A stretch of DNA of 64,000 bases, taken from Candidatus Gastranaerophilales bacterium (GTDB taxonomy: Bacteria; Cyanobacteriota; Vampirovibrionia; Gastranaerophilales; Gastranaerophilaceae). Shown here piece after piece: positions 16,712-25,851 of the stretch. Position 1 is the first letter of the stretch, and the number at the start of each line of letters is the position of its first letter. The translations under genes and the position numbers were made by a program. The stretch lies in contig CALVBD010000003.1 in NCBI GenBank assembly GCA_944325635.1, positions 62,001-126,000 of the forward strand, read 5' to 3'. The notes under the pieces were generated by a model. It had not been told where the DNA came from. It did not search any database and saw nothing but the letters and a program-made list of their open reading frames with translations.

Positions 16712-17386
16712 ATGACAGAAATTAATAAAAATTTTGATAATGTAAATTTTGACCTTCCTCCGGAAGTTCTGGATGAAATTCAAAAAAATATTGAAGAAAT
16801 CATTTCTAATTTTCCTGTACCTGAAAGCAATAAACTCGACGTTATCAAAAAAATTAATTTTATGTATTCACACACAAGACATCTGTCATTAACCGATGCG
16901 CTTACAGGACTTTACAACCGCAGACATCTGGACAGCAATCTGGAAAGAGAATTTTTAAGAGCAAAACGTTATAAAAGCGACTTAAGTATTGCTGTAATTG
17001 ATATAGATTTTTTCAAACAAGTAAACGATACTCACGGACATTTATGCGGCGATTATGTTTTAAAAGAGGTTGCTTACATGATTTTGGAAACTTTACGGAA
17101 AACAGATCTTGTATTCAGATACGGCGGAGAAGAATTTGTTGCAATTCTGACAGAAACTCCTCTTGTTAAAGCTGTAATTCCGCTTGAAAGACTTCGCAGA
17201 ACAATTGAGGAATATCCATTCAAATATAATGGCATTGAATTTAAAGTGACTGTAAGCATAGGAGTAAATTCCACAGACTCTGATGTTGAAACAGCGGGAG
17301 AATTTTTAGACGGTGCAGATAAAGCACTTTATTCAGCAAAAAATAATGGCAGAAATAGGGTTATAACCATACAGGACATAGCTTAG
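16712..17386 (+). CDS. GGDEF-domain diguanylate cyclase
   Basis: Makes cyclic di-GMP from two GTP; 224 residues. A short helical N-terminus (about 1-60) replaces any recognisable sensor. The GGDEF domain starts at SLTDALTGLYNRRHLD; the signature is GGEEF (about residue 137). The inhibitory-site motif RKTD stands five residues before it, so product feedback is expected. Catalytic and metal-binding residues (DIDFFKQVND) are intact. GGGAGAG precedes the ATG. It is divergent from the HD-domain gene and 100 bases upstream of a response regulator. Confidence 0.93.
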   Translation: MTEINKNFDNVNFDLPPEVLDEIQKNIEEIISNFPVPESNKLDVIKKINFMYSHTRHLSLTDALTGLYNRRHLDSNLEREFLRAKRYKSDLSIAVIDIDFFKQVNDTHGHLCGDYVLKEVAYMILETLRKTDLVFRYGGEEFVAILTETPLVKAVIPLERLRRTIEEYPFKYNGIEFKVTVSIGVNSTDSDVETAGEFLDGADKALYSAKNNGRNRVITIQDIA

Positions 17387-17487
17387 AGGCTAACAAAAAA
17401 TATACCCGATCGGGTAATGGTTTTTTATGATTAATGAATATAAAATAAAAAAATCTCAGTTAATCATTTTATAATGGAAGCCTGGTT

Positions 17488-18165
17488 ATGGAAAAAAGAA
17501 TATCTATTTATATAGTTGAAGATGACAAACTTGCACGTACAACGTACAAACTTATGTTCGAACAGACAGATGAAATAGAAGTATGCGGTGCATTTGAAAC
17601 AGCAGAAGAATGTCTCGAAAATTTGAAACGCAAAAGAGTAGATGTTGTGCTAATGGACATAGGTTTGCCTATGATGAACGGAATAGAAGCCACCAGAATT
17701 ATAAAAAGAAGATTTTCTAAAACAAAAGTCATAATGCTGACATCCCATGAAAAAAGTGATGAGATAGTTGCCTCAATATCTTCGGGAGCAAACGCTTATG
17801 CATTGAAAGATACCGATTTTTCAGCACTCCTTACTGCCGTAAAAGAAACAAATAAAGGAGTTTTATGGCTTGATCCGCGTATTGCAGGAGTTATATTAAC
17901 TCTTATGCCAAAACCGGAATCAACAGACCTCAACAACCTCTACACTAAAAAGCAACCGAATAAAAAATTAAATATAAAAGTATCAGAACAGGATATTGAA
18001 ATTCTGAAATTGATACGAAATGGAAAAACCAATAGAGAAATCGGTGAAACTCTGCATATCAGTGAACATACAGCTAAATCTCACGTCTCGAAACTTTTAA
18101 GAAAGTTATCTGTCAGAGTAAGGGGAGAAGCTGCAGTAAAAGCTTACGAATACCATTTATTCTAG
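17488..18165 (+). CDS. NarL/LuxR-type response regulator
   Basis: A 225-residue two-component regulator. The receiver domain (1-125) has acidic residues D12/D13, phospho-acceptor D57 in VVLMDIGLPMMNG, and K in ALKDTDF. The C-terminal LuxR-type helix-turn-helix (about 165-222) has the usual NREIGETLHISEHTAKSHVS signature. Phosphorylation should drive dimerisation and promoter binding. It is followed after 12 bases by a histidine kinase gene, its likely partner. Confidence 0.93.
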   Translation: MEKRISIYIVEDDKLARTTYKLMFEQTDEIEVCGAFETAEECLENLKRKRVDVVLMDIGLPMMNGIEATRIIKRRFSKTKVIMLTSHEKSDEIVASISSGANAYALKDTDFSALLTAVKETNKGVLWLDPRIAGVILTLMPKPESTDLNNLYTKKQPNKKLNIKVSEQDIEILKLIRNGKTNREIGETLHISEHTAKSHVSKLLRKLSVRVRGEAAVKAYEYHLF

Positions 18166-18177
18166 AGAAAATTTTAT

Positions 18178-19446
18178 ATGAAAAAAATACGTTTCAAAGC
18201 AAAAATTATATTTTTGGCTATTTTTGTCCTCCTTTTTGGGATGTGTATTTACGCGGATGCAGTAAAATCAAGTCCGAGAAGTCTCATCAATATTTGTATT
18301 CTTGGATTTATGATGCACGCCTATATGGAAAAAAAATCAAGAAGCACAAAATCAAATACAAATTATAAAAGTGAGAATTTTTATAAAACACAGTTAAATA
18401 TTTTATTCAAAAATTTACCGGTAGCAGCATTTCTGATAAATGTGCGCGGGGAATATATATGCGGGAATGCTGAAATAAATTACCTTTTAAATGAAAAAGA
18501 AGAAAACTTATCCGGCAGCAATGTACTTTGTAAATTCTTTGGATGTACTCAGGAAGTTTTTGATAGAATGTATGATTTTGTCAAAAATAACAGACAAAAT
18601 TTCATATTTGAACATTTGTACAAATTTCCACAAAGAAACCAACAGTGGTACAGAATATATCTTGCACCGCTTTATAATGAAAACAATGAAATTGAAAAAC
18701 TTGCAGTATTCATACAAAACATAAGTACAGAAATAGAATTAACAAAACAGCAGGAACATTTCATCGCTACAATAAGCCATGATTTAAAAACTCCGGTGAT
18801 AGCACAAATCCGCTCTCTTGAACTTATATTGAAGGAAATTTTCGGTAAAATTACACCAGGACAAAAAGAATTACTGGAATTGACTCTGGAATCCTGTAAT
18901 CACCTTAATCAGCTTATTTCTGCAATTCAATATTCGTACAAATTTGATAATAAAGAAATCATCCTTGCCCCAACCGATGTTAATATAATGAAAATTTTGA
19001 CAGAATGTTGTGATGAAGTAGCAAATCTTGCAAAAGAAAGAAAAATCGAAATTATAATAAAACCTGATTTGAGAAAAAATCAGATTATAGCCGACAGAAA
19101 ATTTTTAAAAGATGCTATTTTATATTTAATAGAAAACAGTATTTCATACGCTTATGAACATACAAAAATAAATGTGGAATTATCTGATGAAGATGAAGAG
19201 TTAGTATTAAAAATACATACAGAAAGTCCTTACATTCCGGATTATTTATTATACAGAATGTTTGACCGATATTTGGGACAGACTCAAGTGTATAACAAAA
19301 TAGGATTCTGCTTAAAACTCTATTACACAAGCCAGATAATACAGGCGCATCACGGAAAAATTCTTGCATACAGTGACCCTCTAAACAAAAACACCTTCGG
19401 ATTTTCAATTCCCCAAATACGTGAAGATATCCATGCAATTGCATAA
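18178..19446 (+). CDS. sensor histidine kinase with degenerate ATP-binding boxes
   Basis: A 422-residue membrane sensor. There are one or two N-terminal membrane helices (about 8-27 and 35-49), a PAS-like domain (about 70-185), and a HisKA dimerisation helix with phospho-acceptor H201 in ATISHDLKTP. The C-terminal ATPase region keeps an N-box-like ENSISYAYEH. However, the usual DxGxG (G1) is absent, with HTESPYIP in its place, and G2 GxGLGL reads KIGFCLKL. Autokinase activity may be weak or lost, leaving a phosphatase or phosphotransfer role. It forms an operon with the preceding NarL-type regulator. Confidence 0.85.
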   Translation: MKKIRFKAKIIFLAIFVLLFGMCIYADAVKSSPRSLINICILGFMMHAYMEKKSRSTKSNTNYKSENFYKTQLNILFKNLPVAAFLINVRGEYICGNAEINYLLNEKEENLSGSNVLCKFFGCTQEVFDRMYDFVKNNRQNFIFEHLYKFPQRNQQWYRIYLAPLYNENNEIEKLAVFIQNISTEIELTKQQEHFIATISHDLKTPVIAQIRSLELILKEIFGKITPGQKELLELTLESCNHLNQLISAIQYSYKFDNKEIILAPTDVNIMKILTECCDEVANLAKERKIEIIIKPDLRKNQIIADRKFLKDAILYLIENSISYAYEHTKINVELSDEDEELVLKIHTESPYIPDYLLYRMFDRYLGQTQVYNKIGFCLKLYYTSQIIQAHHGKILAYSDPLNKNTFGFSIPQIREDIHAIA

Positions 19447-19453
19447 ATTTATA

Positions 19454-19482
19454 TTCTCAGAAGGTATGTTTTTTGTTATAAT
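19454..19482 (+). promoter_or_regulatory. promoter giving a probable leaderless mRNA
   Basis: TTCTCA (19454-19459), a 17-base spacer and a perfect TATAAT (19477-19482) are followed six bases later by the ATG at 19489. No Shine-Dalgarno can fit between. Confidence 0.55.
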
Positions 19483-19488
19483 AACCTT

Positions 19489-20061
19489 ATGAGAGAAGCA
19501 TTAATCATCAAAAAAATTTTACCGGCAAACATCTTTGCAGATATGCAAAAACAGTTTCCGCCGGAAGAATTGAACACATTTGAAGCATTAAACCTGCTTT
19601 TAAACGGAAAGTATTATAAATTCGCAATTTATTATGATAATGATGAAGCGGTCGGATACGTTTTTTATCTTGAAAATGAATACATTTGGATAGATTATGT
19701 TGCGGTTTTTGAAAAATTTCATTCAAAAGGTTACGGTAGCAAAATTTTAGAAGCTTTGTTTAAAAAATATTCTAATCTCAGAGGCTGCTTTTTCGAAGTT
19801 GAGCCTGAAGATTGTGAAAGACTTCAGACAATAAAACGTATGAATTTCTACAAAAAACTCGGGTGTGAAATTCTTGATTTTAAATACTATTTTCCGAATG
19901 ATGTCAGGGAATTAAAAATGGAACTTCTATACAAATCTTTTGACGGAAAACTTCCTGACAAAAATGAAATAAAGAAACAAATCGAATTTGTTTTTGAAAC
20001 ACTTCATTTTGATGTAAAAAATAAAAACGCAACATTGCAATTAATAAATTTGAAAAACTGA
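19489..20061 (+). CDS. GNAT-family N-acetyltransferase
   Basis: A 190-residue acyl-CoA-dependent acetyltransferase. The core fold shows YYDNDEAVGYVFYLENEYIW (strands 2-4) and the acetyl-CoA loop region VFEKFHSKGYGSKILEALF (Q/R-x-x-G-x-G/A variant SKGYGS). The acceptor cannot be told. The upstream -10 is only 6 bases from the ATG, so translation probably begins on a leaderless transcript. The stop codon is one base before the start of the next gene, so the two are coupled. Confidence 0.82.
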   Translation: MREALIIKKILPANIFADMQKQFPPEELNTFEALNLLLNGKYYKFAIYYDNDEAVGYVFYLENEYIWIDYVAVFEKFHSKGYGSKILEALFKKYSNLRGCFFEVEPEDCERLQTIKRMNFYKKLGCEILDFKYYFPNDVRELKMELLYKSFDGKLPDKNEIKKQIEFVFETLHFDVKNKNATLQLINLKN

Positions 20062-20062
20062 A

Positions 20063-20911
20063 ATGTTTACGATTTTAGCGGTAATTATACGAATACTCTC
20101 CAATTCACTTTCAAACGTTTTTCAAAAACGGCTGACTCAGCGTGGAATGAATTCTTATGCAGTTAATTTTTATACTTATTTTGGATTAAGTTTAATCAGT
20201 TTATTTTTCATTAATAATTGTGCAGCCTTATCGCATAAGGTATTACTAAATTCAGCAGTCGGAGGAATGTTTGGTGCGGCAGGGAATTATTATCTCATAA
20301 AAGCATTGAGCCGCGGAGATTTATCCATTCTCGGGCCGGTTAATGCTTACAAATCTGTTGTCGCAATGATTTTTGCGATTTTTCTTGCAGGAGAAATTCC
20401 ATCATTTGCGGGAATTTTCGGTATTGCACTTTTGATTTTCGGAAGTTATGTAATTTTCGACACAACAGCAGAAGGATTTTCGCTGAAACTTTTAAGAAGA
20501 AAAGATATAAAATACAGAATTTATGCACTGATTTTCACTGCAATTGAGGCTGTTTTTATAAAAAACGTAATAACGTCATCGGATATTTTAACCTCGTTTG
20601 TGTTATGGTGTTTTTTCGGTTGTATTTTTTCTTTTTTACTGCTGGCTTTTCACAGAATAAGATTACCAAAACAGGACGGATTTTCACTATTGAGTCTGTG
20701 TTCAATTGTTCTCAGCGCGGGAATTATGCAATACAGTACAAATTTTGTATTTGAGAGAATGAATGTCAGTTATGCACTTGCACTTTTTCAGCTTTCGGCA
20801 GTTTTAAATGTATTTCTCGGATGGAAAATTTTCAGGGAAAAAGATTTATTAAAAAAATTTCTTGGCTCCTCTATTATGGTTATCGGCGCTGCGATTTTGA
20901 TAATCTTTTAA
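20063..20911 (+). CDS. EamA/DMT-family transporter
   Basis: A 282-residue integral membrane protein with about ten hydrophobic helices arranged as two EamA-type repeats (first repeat ends ALLIFGSYVIFD, second ends GSSIMVIGAAILIIF). The family exports or imports small metabolites such as amino acids or sugars; the substrate cannot be told. The ATG follows the acetyltransferase stop by one base (TGAAATG). A terminator hairpin follows. Confidence 0.85.
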   Translation: MFTILAVIIRILSNSLSNVFQKRLTQRGMNSYAVNFYTYFGLSLISLFFINNCAALSHKVLLNSAVGGMFGAAGNYYLIKALSRGDLSILGPVNAYKSVVAMIFAIFLAGEIPSFAGIFGIALLIFGSYVIFDTTAEGFSLKLLRRKDIKYRIYALIFTAIEAVFIKNVITSSDILTSFVLWCFFGCIFSFLLLAFHRIRLPKQDGFSLLSLCSIVLSAGIMQYSTNFVFERMNVSYALALFQLSAVLNVFLGWKIFREKDLLKKFLGSSIMVIGAAILIIF

Positions 20912-20915
20912 AAAG

Positions 20916-20955
20916 GGAAAGAGCCCCTTTCTTAATACTCGGTGAGGCTCTTTCC
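20916..20955. terminator. bidirectional terminator between convergent genes
   Basis: GGAAAGAGCC (20916-20925) pairs with GGCTCTTTCC (20946-20955). The minus-strand side runs into CTTTTT, the plus-strand side into AAATTTT. Confidence 0.7.
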
Positions 20956-20960
20956 AAATT

Positions 20961-21203
20961 TTATGCAGTTTTTTTATGTTCTTTTTCCTGTTCTTTTTTT
21001 ATTTTATTTTCGGCAATCTTTTCTTTGGCTTTGTGAATATCATCTTTCACATGTTCTTTCACATCGTGAGCTTTCTCTTTAGCTTTTTCAATACCGTTTT
21101 TCACATCTTCTTTTACATGAGCGGCTTTTTCTTTTACATCTTCTGCCGCATTATGCATTTTTTCTTTCATTGTTTCTTTTGGTTCTTTCTTTTGGTTATC
21201 CAT
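20961..21203 (-). CDS. small Lys/Glu-rich amphipathic repeat protein
   Basis: An 80-residue protein made almost wholly of an 11-residue-like helical repeat (EKAAHVKEDVKNGIEKAKE, KAHDVKEHVKDDIHKAKEK). This resembles LEA/YtxH-type stress proteins that fold on membranes or on drying. The ATG at 21203 follows AAAGGAATT; a TTG further upstream would place that site inside the coding region. No signal peptide. Function inferred only from composition. Confidence 0.65.
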   Translation of the reverse strand: MDNQKKEPKETMKEKMHNAAEDVKEKAAHVKEDVKNGIEKAKEKAHDVKEHVKDDIHKAKEKIAENKIKKEQEKEHKKTA

Positions 21204-21332
21204 TTTTTTAATTCCTTTCAATCGTTTTCCACAAACTTATTCTAAAAAATATTCCGTCTGTTTTAATCACCCGAAATCGTAATTATTTTATTGTTTCGTG
21301 TTATACTTTTGAGTAATAAAGGAGTTTTTATA

Positions 21333-22379
21333 ATGTCAGAAAAAATGAAAGCGCTTGTATGCCATAAAGACGGTTCAATAGAATTAACAGAAAAAAACAT
21401 TCCGCAAATAGAAGATGAAAGAGATGCAGTTGTCAAAGTAACTCTTTCTACAATTTGTACAAGTGATCTGCACATAATGCACGGGTGCGTTCCTGCGGCC
21501 GTTCCGGATACCGTATTGGGGCATGAATTTGTCGGAGAAATTGTTGATATCGGGAAAGGAATAAAAAATTTAAAAAAAGGAGACAGGGTTGCCGCAAATT
21601 GTATAACTTTCTGCGGAGAATGTTATTTTTGTAAAAAAGGATTTATAAACAATTGCGAAAACGGTGGCTGGGAAATCGGATGTAAAATTGACGGCTGTCA
21701 GGCTGAATATATAAGGGTTCCTTATGCTGATACCGGACTTACAAAAATTCCTGATAATGTGAGTTATGAAAATGCACTGTTTACCGGAGATATATTATCA
21801 AGCGGATACTTCGGCGCTGAATTATGTGAGATAAAACAGGGAGATACAATTGCGGTAATCGGCTGCGGACCGGTCGGATTATGCGCAATGATGTGCGCAA
21901 AAATTCTCGGCGCGGAAAAAGTTATTGCGCTGGATATTGATAACAAAAGACTTGAACGAGTAAAAGAATTAAACCTTGCAGATTACACGGCAAACCCGAA
22001 CGAAACAGATATTGAAAAATTTGTAAAAGATTTGACTCACAACCATGGCGCAGACGGAGTTATAGAAGCTGCCGGCGGAGAAAACACTTTTGAAACTGCC
22101 TGGAAAATTGCACGCCCGAATTCAGTCGTTGCAGTTGTTGCAATGTATGAGAAATCTCAAATACTTCCGCTCCCTGATATGTACGGCAAAAACTTAATCT
22201 TCAAAACAGGAGGGGTGGATGCGGTTCATTGTGAAAAACTTTTACAGTTAATTTCAGAAGGAAAAATTAATACTGACTTTTTGATTTCAAAAAAAATGCC
22301 GCTCTCGGAAATTGAAAAAGCCTATAAAATTTTTGAAGCAAAAGAGGAAGATTGCCTCAAAATTGCAATTTATAATTAA
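21333..22379 (+). CDS. zinc-dependent alcohol dehydrogenase
   Basis: A 348-residue medium-chain NAD(P)-dependent dehydrogenase. The catalytic zinc ligands are C in TICTSDLH, GHE in LGHEFVGEI and later D/E. The structural zinc lobe is the four-Cys set CGECYFCKKGFINNC. The coenzyme fold has GCGPVGLCAMM followed by ALDIDNKR, where the acidic Asp favours NAD(H). The ATG at 21333 follows AAAGGAG; the upstream ATG lacks one. Substrate unknown. Confidence 0.9.
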   Translation: MSEKMKALVCHKDGSIELTEKNIPQIEDERDAVVKVTLSTICTSDLHIMHGCVPAAVPDTVLGHEFVGEIVDIGKGIKNLKKGDRVAANCITFCGECYFCKKGFINNCENGGWEIGCKIDGCQAEYIRVPYADTGLTKIPDNVSYENALFTGDILSSGYFGAELCEIKQGDTIAVIGCGPVGLCAMMCAKILGAEKVIALDIDNKRLERVKELNLADYTANPNETDIEKFVKDLTHNHGADGVIEAAGGENTFETAWKIARPNSVVAVVAMYEKSQILPLPDMYGKNLIFKTGGVDAVHCEKLLQLISEGKINTDFLISKKMPLSEIEKAYKIFEAKEEDCLKIAIYN

Positions 22380-22434
22380 TAAATTCCCTGTGCAGGCAAT
22401 AGAAATTTTTTATAAGCTATCACAAAGTTATTAT

Positions 22435-23148
22435 ATGAAAAAATTGCTTGCTCTATTTTTTATAATGCTATTAGGACTTCACGCATACGCAGAAACCTGT
22501 CAGTGCAACGATGATGTTATCCGCCGTGAACACATGTTCTGTGAGAAATGTGCAACCTGTGATGAAGTTTTGATTAAAAATTTTGAAAATGTTATCTGTA
22601 AAGGCAACGCTTTTAAAATAGTTTTCGACTGTAAATTTTGGTCTGAATGTGCAAAAGCAGGCGATAAAATAAATTTTAATGTTCCTGAGGCAATTTATAC
22701 AAGAGAAGGCACTCTTCTTATCCCAGCCTGTTCAAAAGTTGTTGCGACCGTAATCAGAATAGAAAAACAGCGTATCCCAAATAAAAACGCAAGAGTTTAT
22801 CTGAAATTTGAATGTCTTATACTTCCGGACGGCACCGCAATTGCAATGAATGCCTCACCTTGTACAAAAGATTCATCCCTAAAAGAAGGCCCATGGCACA
22901 CTGCAGGAAAACTTATTGCGTGGACTCTGGGTCTTGGTGTAGTAGGTGCAGGTGCAGGTACTGGATTTGCATTTATCCCGAACCCTGCAAAACTCGGTGT
23001 AGGTTATGCAATCGGTATTCCTGTCGGTACAACTGTCGGTTTAATAACAGGTCTTATCACACCAGGACTTAAGTACCATGCAAAAGCAGGCGAAGCTATA
23101 ATGATTATGCTTTGTGATGACTTATGTATAAAAAAACAGTGTGAATAA
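22435..23148 (+). CDS. exported Cys-rich protein with VirB10/TrbI-like segment
   Basis: A 237-residue protein with a cleavable signal (MKKLLALFFIMLLGLHAYAE). The mature N-terminus carries Cys-rich text (CQCND, CEKCATC) and a beta-rich part. The text FNVPEAIYTREGTLLIPACS followed by KVVATVIRIEK resembles the beta-barrel domain of VirB10/TrbI. A Gly/Ala-rich hydrophobic stretch (about 160-215) could form membrane helices. Disulphides are likely in the periplasm. It overlaps no other real gene and starts 55 bases after the dehydrogenase. Its similarity to secretion scaffold proteins is at motif level only. Confidence 0.6.
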   Translation: MKKLLALFFIMLLGLHAYAETCQCNDDVIRREHMFCEKCATCDEVLIKNFENVICKGNAFKIVFDCKFWSECAKAGDKINFNVPEAIYTREGTLLIPACSKVVATVIRIEKQRIPNKNARVYLKFECLILPDGTAIAMNASPCTKDSSLKEGPWHTAGKLIAWTLGLGVVGAGAGTGFAFIPNPAKLGVGYAIGIPVGTTVGLITGLITPGLKYHAKAGEAIMIMLCDDLCIKKQCE

Positions 23149-23152
23149 AATG

Positions 23153-23692
23153 TTAAACAGCCGTACCTTTAAGAGGAATTTTATAGCGGTTGATATCTAC
23201 CCCTTCAATCTCAAGAAGTTTAATCTTTTTATCAATTCCGCCGGCATAACCTGTTAAGCTTCCGTTTGAGCCGACAACTCTGTGACACGGAATAATTATA
23301 GAAATCGGATTATGCCCGACAGCCCCGCCGACAGCCTGCGCTGACATAGATTTTCTTCCTAAAACGCTTGCCATCTCTTTTGCAATATCACCATAAGTAA
23401 CAGTTTCTCCGTAAGGAATTTTACACAAAATATTCCAAACCTTCTGACGAAACTCATTTCCCTGAGGAGCCAGCTCTAATCTTTTTATCTCAGGTCTGCC
23501 GCCGCCAAAATATTCATCAAGCCATTCGCAAGCACCTCTTAACACAGGCATTTTCTCACTGAATTCCAGTTTCCCTGATACAGTATCCGCAAAGTATTTC
23601 TGACCATCAAACCATACACCAATAACAGCTTCACTGTCGCTTGCAATTGTAATCCCTCCAAACGGAGATGAATAATTCACATAATAAAACAT
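23153..23692 (-). CDS. ogt: methylated-DNA-[protein]-cysteine methyltransferase
   Basis: Suicide enzyme that moves the methyl group from O6-methylguanine to its own Cys; 179 residues, the usual size. The active-site text is IPCHRVVGSNGSLTGYAGG, with nucleophile Cys about residue 134. The DNA-binding helix-turn-helix segment (VTYGDIAKEM) precedes it. A short N-terminal domain without Ada-type metal Cys makes this the Ogt/MGMT type. It is convergent with the VirB10-like gene, 4 bases away. Confidence 0.94.
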   Translation of the reverse strand: MFYYVNYSSPFGGITIASDSEAVIGVWFDGQKYFADTVSGKLEFSEKMPVLRGACEWLDEYFGGGRPEIKRLELAPQGNEFRQKVWNILCKIPYGETVTYGDIAKEMASVLGRKSMSAQAVGGAVGHNPISIIIPCHRVVGSNGSLTGYAGGIDKKIKLLEIEGVDINRYKIPLKGTAV

Positions 23693-23763
23693 TTAAATAT
23701 CTTACACGGAAAACTTTAATTTTACCAGCCGTCATGTTAAACTGTTAACAAAGGATTACGGAT

Positions 23764-24270
23764 ATGAACTATTGCTACAAATGCGGCTCAAGATTAATCT
23801 TAAAAGAATGCTTTAACTGCGGAGTAAGTGAAGGCGAGGTTCCATACTGCGAAAAATGCGGAGAATTTCGTTTTCCGATTTTCAATGTCGCAGCAAGTAT
23901 GATAATTTATAACAAAGATTTTTCTAAAATACTTTTGATAAAACAATACGGCAGAGATTTTAATGTACTGGTTGCAGGCTACGTCAACAAAGGCGAATAT
24001 CTTGAAGAAACCGTCCGCCGAGAAGTTATGGAAGAAGTCGGACTTAACGTAATTGATTGCAAGTATAACGCAAGCAGATATTTTGAAAAATCAAATACAT
24101 TAATATGCAATTTTATCGTGCAGGTGAGCAATGAAAACTTCACGCTCAACGGAGAAGTCGATTCAGCTGAGTGGTACAGTATCAAAGACGCAGAAACTGC
24201 AATTAAACAGAATTCTCTGGCAGAATATTTCCTGAAAATCTCAACTGCTAAAATTCCGGCAATTAAATAA
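23764..24270 (+). CDS. NUDIX hydrolase with N-terminal zinc ribbon
   Basis: A 168-residue hydrolase of nucleoside diphosphate derivatives. The first 40 residues form a zinc-ribbon-like module with CYKCGS, CFNCGV and CEKCG. The NUDIX box G-x5-E-x7-REVMEEVGL is at about residues 76-98. The order (zinc module, then NUDIX) resembles NudC-like pyrophosphatases that act on NADH or NAD-capped RNA, but the diagnostic motif was not checked. AAAGGAT precedes the ATG. Confidence 0.85.
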   Translation: MNYCYKCGSRLILKECFNCGVSEGEVPYCEKCGEFRFPIFNVAASMIIYNKDFSKILLIKQYGRDFNVLVAGYVNKGEYLEETVRREVMEEVGLNVIDCKYNASRYFEKSNTLICNFIVQVSNENFTLNGEVDSAEWYSIKDAETAIKQNSLAEYFLKISTAKIPAIK

Positions 24271-24297
24271 AATTTAAAATTAAATTGAGAGGCAAGT

Positions 24298-25584
24298 ATG
24301 AAAAACGAAACAGAAAAAACATCAAAAATTTTTACAGGTGCAATTATAGCATTAGTTATATTGCTGTTAATAATGCTTACATGTATGATAGGGTACGGCA
24401 ATTCTATAAAAAATATTCAGCATAACAATCAGCAGCTCATCGTCCAAACCTTAAAAAATTTAGAAATTAAAAACACAAAAAATGAAATTTTTGAAATCCT
24501 AATAAAAGAAAATAACTCAGATAAATTGAATAAAATAACTAACGAACAATATAATGATTTTCTGATAAAGTACAATGAAAATCAGTCAAATTGGCTTAAT
24601 ATCTGGCTGACAATACTTGGAATAGCTCTTGCCTTTATAGGTTTAATTGCACCGCTCTGTTTTATGAAATTATATGAAGATAAAAAAGCCGAAATGGACA
24701 AAATTATTGAAGAAGCACGCCAGCAAAAGGATAAAGCCGAATTAAGCGTACAAAAAATGGAAGAACAACTGCAAGAAGTAAATAACCAATCTAAAAAAAT
24801 GTCAGAAGATTTAGCCACCGTGAAAAAATATGTGAATGAGGCTCAGTCCTTGGCAAAATACGCAGAAGGCCTGAATAAGGAGCGAGAAGATAAAAAAGAA
24901 GAAGCTGAGAACCTTTATAAAGAAGCAATACAACTAAATCCGCAAAATGATGATGCCCTTGACAGACTGGGATGCTTGTACGGCGGGAAAAAAGATTTTA
25001 CTAAAGCAATTGAGTATTTAGAAAAAGCAATTGCTATCAACCCAACAGCAGTTCATTATAACAATATGTCTTCTATACAAGATTCAAGCAATAATATTCC
25101 GGAAGCAATAAAATATGAACTTTTAGCACTGGAAAAAGCTGTAAACGATAATAACCGTGCCTTTTATAATTCAATTCTTTCATATCTATACTCGAAACAA
25201 AAAAATACAGATAAAACATTATATTATCTTAATGAAGCCCACTCTTTGTCATCCGCCCCTAAAGTAATGTGTAATTGTTGCGCAGCCTTAATAAATATAA
25301 AAAAATATAAGGATGCAATTGAACAATTGAAGGTTTTAATCAAAATAAACCCAAGCGCAACAAATTATTATAACTTAACAGAAGCTTACATATTTGATAA
25401 ACAAATTACAGAAGCATTAAAAACCATCAAAATTTATATCACAAAACAAAATAATAGAGAATGTCAAGGCATCTACACCGATGACTTTGAGAAATGGATT
25501 GCGACACTGCAACAAGAAGAAGAAACCCCTGAAATTAAAGAGTTAATTGAAATTATTAACTCACTTGAAAAACGGGAACGATAA
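24298..25584 (+). CDS. membrane-anchored coiled-coil and TPR protein
   Basis: A 428-residue protein with two hydrophobic segments (about 12-34 and 100-122), then a coiled-coil (about 125-190, LSVQKMEEQLQEVNNQSKKM) and TPR units from about 200 to 395 (LYKEAIQLNPQNDDALDRLG, AIEYLEKAIAINPTAVHYNN). It probably organises partners at the inner membrane. GAGAGGCAAGT precedes the ATG, 27 bases after the NUDIX stop, so these may be co-transcribed. No function recognised. Confidence 0.78.
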   Translation: MKNETEKTSKIFTGAIIALVILLLIMLTCMIGYGNSIKNIQHNNQQLIVQTLKNLEIKNTKNEIFEILIKENNSDKLNKITNEQYNDFLIKYNENQSNWLNIWLTILGIALAFIGLIAPLCFMKLYEDKKAEMDKIIEEARQQKDKAELSVQKMEEQLQEVNNQSKKMSEDLATVKKYVNEAQSLAKYAEGLNKEREDKKEEAENLYKEAIQLNPQNDDALDRLGCLYGGKKDFTKAIEYLEKAIAINPTAVHYNNMSSIQDSSNNIPEAIKYELLALEKAVNDNNRAFYNSILSYLYSKQKNTDKTLYYLNEAHSLSSAPKVMCNCCAALINIKKYKDAIEQLKVLIKINPSATNYYNLTEAYIFDKQITEALKTIKIYITKQNNRECQGIYTDDFEKWIATLQQEEETPEIKELIEIINSLEKRER

Positions 25585-25599
25585 TTAAACAGAACATAT

Positions 25600-25640
25600 A
25601 AAAAGCCCTTCTGCTACATTGCAAAAAAGGCCGCTTTTTG
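25600..25640. terminator. terminator hairpin shared by TPR gene and tRNA
   Basis: AAAAAGC (25600-25606) and GCTTTTT (25633-25639) with inner CCTT/AAGG pairing form an imperfect stem between the convergent TPR gene and tRNA-Arg. Confidence 0.6.
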
Positions 25641-25648
25641 AAAATATT

Positions 25649-25722
<74 letters not shown>

Positions 25723-25851
25723 TTGGATCCAGAGGAACTTTCCAGACGTTTGGTTTCTGTGGGGTATCTGTATTCATTCCTCATAGTTTTTATCTTAGCA
25801 TAAACATTTTCTTTTGCAATACCCGCATACGGGGAATAATATACAAGCAGC

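Noticed and set aside
17121-17150. Degenerate GGDEF site
   Set aside because: The signature is GGEEF, which is a fully active variant, and the metal and inhibitory-site residues are present.
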